Shown here piece by piece: positions 7,498 to 13,892 of a stretch of 13,892 bases of DNA. Both the position numbers and the translations under genes were made by a program. Within the stretch, counting starts at the first letter, position 1. Each line of letters begins with the position of its first letter. The notes beneath the pieces are model-generated. The model was not told the origin of the DNA. It made no database searches and worked only from the letters and a program-made list of their open reading frames with translations. Origin of the DNA: Podochytrium sp. JEL0797 (Eukaryota; Chytridiomycota; Chytridiomycetes; Chytridiales; Chytriomycetaceae); the NCBI GenBank assembly GCA_027596195.1, contig JADGJG010000703.1:1-13892 (forward strand), written 5' to 3'.

Positions 7498-9563
7498 ATG
7501 AAACTCCTCTCTATCCTGGCTGTCGCCGCAGTAGTCTCTGCCGAGCTCAAGTCGTCTGTCCCTCACAACTTGCTGTGGCCCAAGCCCCAATTGTTCACGT
7601 CGGGAACCGTCGATCGCACCATCAATCCTGATCTTGTTTCTTTCTCGTTCACTGGCGGCGACCTCCGTCTTCTCCAAAAGGTAAAGCCCTGTGCATTCCC
7701 CCGATACCTTGCCATATATTGAATTTACTTTGTCAGGCCGGAGAGCGCTTCAAGGCCAACTCCCTCGCCCAAGGCTGCAACGCCCCCGGCATCAAGGGCG
7801 ACATTCGCCAAATCAACGTGACCATCACCGGATGCGATCCCAAAGACTTGGCCGACGAATCCGAAAGCTACACGCTCGACACGACCGAGGACTCTGTGGT
7901 CATCACGGCCGAGAACACGGTCGGTGCGATTCGCGCTTTCGAGACTTTGTCGCAGTTGGTTCGCGCCAAGGACCAGATGCCCTTCTATGCCAGCAAGGAT
8001 GTGATGGGATGTGCCAAAGCGGCGGATGCTGGATTCGCTCCAGGGTTTGAGATTCCCGTGAGTAGATTATTTTTCTTGTGCTTCTCACACGCGTATTTTC
8101 CTTCCTAACTCCTATTCTCTATTCATCAGGCTGGACCATGGCACATTGAAGACCACCCCAACTACTCTTACCGCTCCATCCACCTCGACACCTCCCGCAA
8201 CTTCATCCCCGTACAAGACATTCTGCGCACCCTTGACGGAATGGTCGCCACCAAACTCAACGTCCTCAACTGGCATGTCTCCGACGCCACCGCGTTCCCC
8301 ATGGTCTCCATGACATACCCCGACCTCACAGACCGCGCGTACAACAAACTCGCCGTCTACACCTACAACGACGCGAACCTCATCATCCGTTACGCTGCCG
8401 AGCGTGGTATCCGCGTGATTCCCGAATTCGACCACCCAGCCCACACAGACTCCTTCTCTGCCTCCAAGGAACTCAACCCGTTCATCCTCTGCCAAAACTC
8501 TGCCGTCGGCTGGATCAACCCATACAATGGCGGAGTCGGAAACGAACCCCTTGGTAACTGGTGGCCTCACTGCGTTGAGCCCCCCTGCGGCGCCGTCAAC
8601 ATTGCCGACCCGAAAGCCGGACCCGCCATCTCCAAGCTCATGATGGAATACGCGAGCTTGTTCCCCGACTCGGTGATGCACTTGGGTGGAGACGAGGTTT
8701 CTTCCTTCTGTTACGCCACAGAGCCCGCGTACCTCGAGAAAGTGTTCCCCGGAATGACCAACTACTCTTCCGTGTTCCCCAACGCCGAGGAGCCCTACAC
8801 GTTCCCTGAAGCCTGGTTTGACGGTTTCGCGCGCGTGTACCAAAACTACATTGACGGAATCATTGAGGACGTCAAGGAAGTCAAGAAAACCACCATGCAC
8901 TGGGAAGACATTATCCTCAACGACTTTGTCGACCTCCCCGAAGGCTCCATCATCCAAATCTGGAACGGGTGGAACAACAAGCTCGGCAAGAACTCTCTCC
9001 AACGAATTCTTGAGCTCAACAAGTACCAGATCGTGGACACCAACAACGAGAACTATTACTTGGACGGTGGTGCCGGCAAGTGGTTGACCGATTCGCTTGG
9101 GTATGGAAACCAGTCTGCCAGGGAGGACTACTGGTTGGCGTACCGCAACTGGCAGCACATTTACAACCATGACCCACGCACGTCGCCGATGCAGAACGTG
9201 ACGGATGTGACGGGGACTGGGTTGGCGGACCCACCCAAGGGTAACTTGAGCTTGATCATCGGTGCGTCTGCTGCCATCTGGGGCGAGAAGATTGACTCGT
9301 TGAACCTGGACATCAAGTTGTGGCCTCGCGCTGCCGCTATGGCTGAGGCTTTGTGGTCTTCGTTCGACGACGCGGCCAACAAGGACATGTTTGAGGCTGA
9401 GCCGCGTTTGGTCAAGATGAGGGAGCGGTTGATGTCGCGTGGAATGGAGGCGGAGGCGATGCACCCCGAGTGGTGTGATGACAACTTGTGTGGTTTCTTG
9501 GTGGGTGGCAACAAGTCCCCATACGGAAACCGTCCTGGTTTGGAGGTTGTGCCTGAGGTTTAA
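7498..9563 (+). CDS. Secreted GH20 beta-N-acetylhexosaminidase, copy 2, probable native C-terminus
   Basis: Exons: 7498-7680, 7737-8057, 8130-9563; 645 residues. The signal peptide, catalytic HLGGDEV motif, WGEKID/LWPRAAA hallmark and sequons are the same as in copy 1. The end reads GGNKSPYGNRPGLEVVPEV and then TAA. An AATAAA follows 38 bases later, so this copy probably keeps the original gene end. Introns fall at the same places as in copy 1 but have a few changes, including the first donor (GTAAAG here, GTGAAA in copy 1). Nearly all coding differences from copy 1 are silent, which shows that both proteins have been under purifying selection. It has its own duplicated promoter, but transcription of copy 1 may run into it. 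A role in chitin use or wall remodelling is inferred from the family and the fungal setting. Confidence 0.96.
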
Positions 9564-9601
9564 ACTTAGTTTCTCTATTCCTTTCTCTTCTCTTTCTTTG
9601 T

Positions 9602-9607
9602 AATAAA
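9602..9607 (+). terminator. AATAAA polyadenylation signal of hexosaminidase copy 2
   Basis: AATAAA lies 38 bases after the TAA stop, behind a T/C-rich run and followed by A/T-rich DNA. It is the likely 3' end signal of copy 2. No equivalent follows copy 1. Confidence 0.6.
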
Positions 9608-9632
9608 ATTAATTCTAATTTGAATTCGAAAA

Positions 9633-10109
9633 TTGTGGAGATCAAAAGGGGATTGCGTGATTTGGAAGGAAAAAACTATGATCCACAAAGAAGCCACGAC
9701 CACAGCCAAAGACGGCCGAGCGGGTTCGCAACGAGTAATGTCAAAGTCCAAGGCTTATTCCCACCAGCAGAGAGTTGCTGAAGTGATCCTAAAGGCTGAA
9801 TACCTCATTCAGGCACTTTGCATTCATGCCTTCGAGGCTGTGAACACCCTTTCTTTTCAAGAGACCTTGCTCCAAGTCATGGTTAAGGCCACAGCGGGAT
9901 GCCCAAAACTCAGCGACCTCAAACGTCCCCCAAACCCAATCATCGGCAGCGTTCTTCACGACCCACATGGCCCACACATCCACGCTGTGCCGTATATACA
10001 CGCTTTACTGCTAAATATCGCCTGCAAACTGGACGACGGCGTCCAACTGACTTTCTTGGATACGGCCACTAAATGGATTGAGAAATTGACGCCATCTCAA
10101 TGTGAATGA
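9633..10109 (+). CDS. Unrecognised open reading frame of 158 codons, doubtful
   Basis: A single uninterrupted frame encodes up to 158 residues. A later in-frame ATG at 9678 would give 143. I recognise no family. The middle (QQRVAEVILKAEYLIQALCIHAF) looks helical, followed by a Pro/His-rich part (DPHGPHIHAV). Third codon positions are less G/C-biased than in the neighbouring genes. The first ATG is only 26 bases past the hexosaminidase polyadenylation signal, leaving almost no room for a promoter. A second frame of 68 codons begins at 10106, overlapping the stop in another frame, and ends at 10312. It could be a real small gene, a remnant, or chance. Confidence 0.25.
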   Translation: MWRSKGDCVIWKEKTMIHKEATTTAKDGRAGSQRVMSKSKAYSHQQRVAEVILKAEYLIQALCIHAFEAVNTLSFQETLLQVMVKATAGCPKLSDLKRPPNPIIGSVLHDPHGPHIHAVPYIHALLLNIACKLDDGVQLTFLDTATKWIEKLTPSQCE

Positions 10110-10387
10110 AGCAATCCCTCGCCAGCAGCAGCGAGCTGATTCGCTGTCCTTGGAATCACTGTGGAATCTCCAATCGGCAATCTCGACGCGTTTTAACGGT
10201 CGAGATTAGTGGCCCGATTTATAACGATAACTTTGGAAATCTTCATACGCAAATCGATGGACGCGCTCTTGAGTTTATTCCTTTAACACGAGATGGTCAC
10301 ATTGTGTCTTGATACGATGGTTTTCAATAAGGGTATTTTGATTCGACGCCGAAAACAAATTTTTATTCCGAAATTGCCCGAAAAAGG

Positions 10388-10395
10388 ATAAATAG
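10388..10395 (+). promoter_or_regulatory. TATA-like element of the dynamin-like gene
   Basis: ATAAATAG lies about 55 bases before the ATG at 10444, the same spacing as the TATA boxes of the two hexosaminidase copies. Three CCGAAA hexamers lie in the 40 bases before it. Confidence 0.4.
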
Positions 10396-10443
10396 AGCAC
10401 GATCCTATATTGGAAATATCACTCAAATCTCAAACTGCAAACA

Positions 10444-12668
10444 ATGTCGCCTCCGCTCTTTGCCAGCGGCTGCTTCAACACCCAGCGCACCCTCGTGGAT
10501 CGTTTGCGCTCCGTTGGGCTTGACAAGTACGTCGAGTTGCCTCAGATTGCCGTGATGGGAGATACTTCTTCTGGGAAGTCTTCAGGTGTGTTATTATCCT
10601 TTGTTCCCCTCAAACCTTCTCGGCTAAGGCGACCTTCGCAGTTCTCTCTGCCATCTCGGGCATCACGTTCCCTTCGTCTTCCGAGCTCACCACGCGTTGT
10701 CCCACCCAGCTTATTCTCAGCGAGGCGGAGGAATTCTCGGGCACTGTCCGTCTCATGCGCTTCAAACCACAGGAAGGCGAGATACTCGAATCCACGACAC
10801 TTTCCAGTCCCGCTGACATCACGGGTGAAATCGAGCGTCTCACCAAGCAGATTGTAAGCGAGCAGCAACTCATCAGCGACGACGCCATCATCATTGAAGT
10901 CCGTGGGCCCGGGTATCCCAACTTGACGCTCACCGATCTTCCCGGACTCATTCGCACCGTTGAGGACCATGAGGACAAGGACATCATTCGACGCGTCCGT
11001 GGCCTTGTCGACCGCTACCTTGTCCAAAACCGCACCGTGATTCTCGCTGTCGTACCAGCCAACGTGGACGTTCACAATACCGAGATTCTGCAAGCTGCAC
11101 AGGATGCCGATCCAGAAGGAATCCGCACCATCTCCATCATTACCAAGCCGGACCGCATTGACCCCGGCGCCGAGTCTCAAGTCGTGGATCTGTTGATGAA
11201 CCGCAAGAAGAAGCTCAAGCTCGGGTACCATGCCGTTCGTTGCCGTGGCCAGCAGGATCTCGACGACGGCGTCACCATCGCCGATGGAATAGTGAACGAG
11301 ACCAAATTCTTTTCCGAGCACAAGGCCTGGAGTGACGTGGATCCTTCGTATGTCGGAATCAACCGCCTGACGGAGAAGCTTGTCAAGATTCTGCAGAGTA
11401 TTATCGCGTCCTCGCTTCCAGCTGTGATTGAAGAAATCGAGTCGCGACTTTCTACCTGTGAGGGCAAGCTGACTGGCCTTGGAACTGCTGTTGATTCAGT
11501 TACTTCGCGTCGTTTGTACTTCTACGGGTACGTCGAATCTGTTCAGGATCTCATCAAAGGAGCAGTTTCCGGTTTTTACGACAGCGCCTTTTTTGAATCC
11601 ACTGATAATGGTATGTGTTTTCTTTTATTGTCCGTCTTCAAAGTACTAATTCAAATATACGTAGACAATCGTGCTCGCTCTTTGATCCGCAAAGAGGAGA
11701 CGGTGTTCCGCGAGACTATCGCCAAGACAGAGTCCACCGAACAGTTCCAAACCAACTCTGCCGCGCCCGAAGTCGGCGAACTTGTCGAAGTTTCGATCAA
11801 CGACGACTGGCTTCTGCGAAAAGTAACGCACGTTAATGTCTCTTCCATCCTTTACGAAGGAGGTACGACCTGGTTGCAGGCACCTGGTTGGAGACATTTA
11901 CAGGTGCTCGACTTGACCTTCTTGAAGTCCGAAATTGAAGACAACCGTGGCGATGAGCTTGCCATCTTTCCCAGCTACAGCCTTTTCTGCAACTTGGTCC
12001 GCACCTACATTCGCGCTTGGGAGAAACCCATGTTTCAGCTCTTGGACGCCTGCGAAGGCATTGTCTCCGCAGTCTGCAATCGCGCCTTGGACCATTCCAT
12101 TTCCTCGTCCTCCCGATTCCCAAAGGCTAGAGATTTCGCGAGTTCCCTCATTTCCGAAGCCATCAAATCGGCCAAGGCTTCTGCCACGACTATTCTCGGT
12201 GACGCGCTGAAGTCCGAGCACCGTCCCTACACTCTGAACCACTACCTCTACGACGTGTTGATCAAGTTACGCAACGGGCCACTCCTCAAGTCGCTTGAAG
12301 GTCTCTGCACCCCCGGGAACCGCAGCGTCAACATGGATGCCGTTCTTACAATTCTCAAGTCTCACGGGGTCGGAAACGTCAGCAACGAGGACCGCGAGGC
12401 CATCGAACTCCAAATCGCCATCAAAGCGTACCTGAAAGTGTCCAAGAAACGCTTCACGGACACGGTCCCCATGTTGATTCAGAACCATTTCGTGAGCGGT
12501 GTTTTGCCGCAGATCAAGACGGCGCTGTCGGGGTCGAATGACCAGTTGTTGGAGACGATTTTGGAGGAACCCATGTCAATGGTGAATTATCGCGCGCAGT
12601 TGGAGGCGGAGTTGAGTTCGTTGATGGAGTCCAAGAAGGAGATTGCGTCGTTGTATTTTGGGGCTTAG
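10444..12668 (+). CDS. Dynamin/Mx-like large GTPase with an inserted SH3/Tudor-like segment
   Basis: Exons as read: 10444-10585, 10642-11610, 11665-12668; 704 residues. Dynamin-family GTPases self-assemble on membranes and use GTP hydrolysis to remodel or divide them. The GTPase motifs are complete: GDTSSGKS (39-46), TTRCPT (switch I), DLPG (146-149) and TKPD (215-218). The stalk follows, with NRGDELAIFPSY (464-475) matching the conserved RGRELPGF region of Mx and fungal dynamin-like proteins. The C-terminus from about 610 is a GTPase effector domain (AYLKVSKKRFTDTVPMLI). There is no PH or proline-rich domain, so it is Mx-like rather than classical dynamin. Between the stalk helices, residues about 408-453 read GELVEV...DDWLLRKVTHV...WRHLQVLD, which resembles a small SH3/Tudor barrel and is not usual there. 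The second intron is 54 nt, stop-free and in frame, but has GTATGT, TACTAAT and TAG signals, so I treat it as spliced. Confidence 0.93.
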
Positions 12669-12954
12669 CTTTTTGAATTGTTCTCACTTTTGCTGCATTT
12701 AACGTTCCTCTTATTTTTTTGTGGTGAATACAAACTGGTATTGGTGTCCTCTTCTTTTTCTTTGAATCTTTAAATTTGGAAAGATGGACCCTCCGCAACC
12801 TGAGAGGGAGCGCATTGTTGTCTGGCGAGTTCCCTCGCAGATTTGGCAGCCTCGGAGAATTTGGTGAGGTGTCCCGTATTCAGTGGAGTTTCGACCACGT
12901 GTGTTTGCTGGAGGGAGCGATTCCAGAGGAATCAGAACCTAGTTGATTATGTGT

Positions 12955-12960
12955 AATAAA
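12955..12960 (+). terminator. Possible AATAAA polyadenylation signal of the dynamin-like gene
   Basis: The first AATAAA after the stop at 12666-12668. The long distance implies a 3' untranslated region of nearly 300 bases, longer than for the other genes here, so an earlier non-canonical signal is possible. Confidence 0.35.
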
Positions 12961-13042
12961 CGCTTACTATAATATTTTTTTTGGCCCGTGGAGGAAAGTA
13001 AAAGGCAAAAAAACAACTGACTCTGCTATGACAGGTGTAAGG

Positions 13043-13057
13043 CACAAGAATCTTGTG
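13043..13057. promoter_or_regulatory. Inverted repeat upstream of the peroxidase gene
   Basis: CACAAG and CTTGTG flank a three-base centre, making a perfect 6-base-arm dyad 80 bases before the ATG at 13137. It could be a binding site for a dimeric regulator of the peroxidase gene. There is no further support. Confidence 0.2.
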
Positions 13058-13136
13058 TGATCCTTCCTAAATGCACGTGGGTTGCGAGGAAAGCGGGAAA
13101 TCATTCGCAAATCACAAAAAAATCTCTTCTCACACC

Positions 13137-13892
13137 ATGGCCGTGTCTGTCAACTGGTTCTCGCTCGAAAACGACATCAAGGCGATGCTCAAGAACCCAA
13201 AATGGGACGACGGTTCCATCGGCCCGGTCCTTGGTGGGTCCCTTCTCTCCAATCCAACACCCATTCTAATCGACTGATACCGCCCCAGTTCGCCTCGCCT
13301 GGCACGCATCCGGAACCTACAACAAGAAGGACAACACGGGCGGCTCAGACGGCGCCACAATGAGATTCAGCCCAGAGTCCACGGACGGCGCGAATGCAGG
13401 TGAGCTTGTCGAATTAAATAGCTCGCGCGCAGAAACGTCAAACTCACCGTTTGGGTTCGCAGGTCTCGATCAGGCCAGAGCCATGTTGGAGCCGTTGATG
13501 AAGAAGCACCCTGGTGTTTCGCGCGCTGATTTGTGGACTCTGGCGGGTGTTGTGGCGATTGAGGCGATGGGTGGGCCGAGAACACCATGGTACCCAGGTG
13601 CGGCAGCTTTCTTAGATGTTCTGCAGATTTCTATAGCGACTATGATGCAAGAAGAGAGGGCTTCGACCGGCGAAGATGGAGACAGTGGATTTCACAATGA
13701 ATCGCGCGCCACATGGGCCCCTGGATTTGTCATTCAACACGTGCCCGAAAACAATAATACCACCACGCCCCGCCTCCTCGAATCCATTGCCAACTGCAGT
13801 ATTTCTCACTCAAAAAAACAAAACAGGCAGAACCGACAAAGTCGCCCCCAAAACCACCGAAATCCCACCCAACGGCCGCCTCCCCGACGCCT
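13137..13892 (+). CDS. ccp1: Class I heme peroxidase, cytochrome c peroxidase type, 5' part
   Basis: Exons as read: 13137-13233, 13289-13399, 13463-13597, and 13827 to the window edge; 136 codons are visible and the gene continues outside. The protein should reduce hydrogen peroxide, usually with cytochrome c as electron donor. [11 protein letters not shown] holds the distal-site Arg34, Trp37 and His38. [38 protein letters not shown] and PWYPGRTD are typical of the cytochrome c peroxidase group. The proximal His and the Trp that separates cytochrome c peroxidase from ascorbate peroxidase lie beyond the edge, so the donor cannot be settled. The start has a gccATGg-like context (cacaccATGg). 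The N-terminus [15 protein letters not shown] lacks the basic mitochondrial presequence of yeast CCP1 and begins close to the mature enzyme, suggesting a cytosolic form unless an upstream exon exists. The third intron is unusually long at 229 nt. Confidence 0.9.

Larger units (their letters stand above)
7094..9518 (+). repeat. Tandem duplication unit 2 (promoter plus hexosaminidase gene)
   Basis: This is the second unit of the direct tandem duplication. It begins inside the last codons of copy 1 and matches unit 1 until the shared aagtcc at 9513-9518. After that copy 2 continues into what is probably the original gene end, while copy 1 jumps to the unit start. Only one base (C at 7093) could belong to either side of the junction. 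Confidence 0.95.
9564..10443. other. Intergenic region between hexosaminidase copy 2 and the dynamin-like gene
   Basis: It contains the hexosaminidase polyadenylation signal (9602-9607), a questionable open frame (9633-10109) with a second short one after it (10106-10312), and the dynamin-like promoter. The promoter part holds three direct CCGAAA hexamers at 10349, 10368 and 10378 and a TATA-like element at 10388. Confidence 0.5.
12669..13136. other. Intergenic region between the dynamin-like and peroxidase genes
   Basis: No gene is firmly supported. An ATG at 12784 opens 27 codons (MDPPQPERERIVVW...) with no recognisable match. AATAAA at 12955-12960 is the first canonical polyadenylation signal after the dynamin-like stop, about 290 bases on. 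T-rich and A-rich runs follow near 12975 and 13007. A perfect inverted repeat, CACAAG-AAT-CTTGTG, lies at 13043-13057, 80 bases before the peroxidase start. Confidence 0.5.

Noticed and set aside
10542..11321. A 259-codon minus-strand frame opposite the dynamin-like gene
   Set aside because: It lies wholly opposite the conserved GTPase domain, crosses its first intron, and has no recognisable content.
12784..12956. A possible small gene starting at 12784 that could continue through a 23-nt GT-AG gap to a stop just before AATAAA
   Set aside because: A 23-nt intron is far shorter than the others here, the protein has no recognisable features, and the region fits a 3' untranslated region of the dynamin-like gene.
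1..13892. Search by eye for tRNA genes, CRISPR arrays, transposons or viral remnants
   Set aside because: No tRNA-like A/B box pairs, regularly spaced repeats, terminal inverted repeats, or transposase or reverse transcriptase motifs were seen. The only large repeat is the hexosaminidase tandem duplication.

Overview
The window looks like nuclear DNA of an early-diverging, possibly chytrid-like, fungus. The reasons are compact genes with many short GT-AG introns (mostly 54-81 nt) carrying CTNAN branch-point-like motifs, AATAAA signals, a TATA box about 55 nt before several start codons, and a fungal-style gene set: secreted GH20 hexosaminidase, cytochrome c peroxidase and a dynamin-like GTPase. 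The phylum is an inference. All well-supported genes lie on the plus strand.

Layout: (1) 404-2544, a six-exon type II membrane protein with an NXPE/PC-esterase-like GDSH...DxxH domain. (2) 3072-4401, a four-exon bifunctional chorismate mutase-prephenate dehydratase with an ACT domain. This is the bacterial P-protein architecture, unlike the separate yeast enzymes. (3) 4683-9518, a tandem duplication of about 2.4 kb, each unit holding a complete promoter and a three-exon beta-N-acetylhexosaminidase gene. The junction lies inside the last codons of the first copy, so its C-terminal tail is encoded by promoter-derived DNA of the next unit. (4) 10444-12668, a three-exon dynamin/Mx-like GTPase with an apparent SH3/Tudor-like insertion in its stalk. 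(5) 13137 to the right edge, the first four exons of a class I heme peroxidase of the cytochrome c peroxidase type, cut off by the window end.

The genes do not form an obvious pathway cluster. The hexosaminidases act outside the cell on chitin oligomers, the PC-esterase-like protein probably works in the secretory pathway on glycans, the P-protein makes phenylpyruvate for phenylalanine, the GTPase remodels membranes, and the peroxidase detoxifies hydrogen peroxide. The most notable points are the promoter-captured C-terminus of the first hexosaminidase, the bacterial-type P-protein, the unusual dynamin insertion, and several introns that are stop-free in the reading frame. All exon boundaries were placed by eye from reading frame, splice motifs and protein family continuity.
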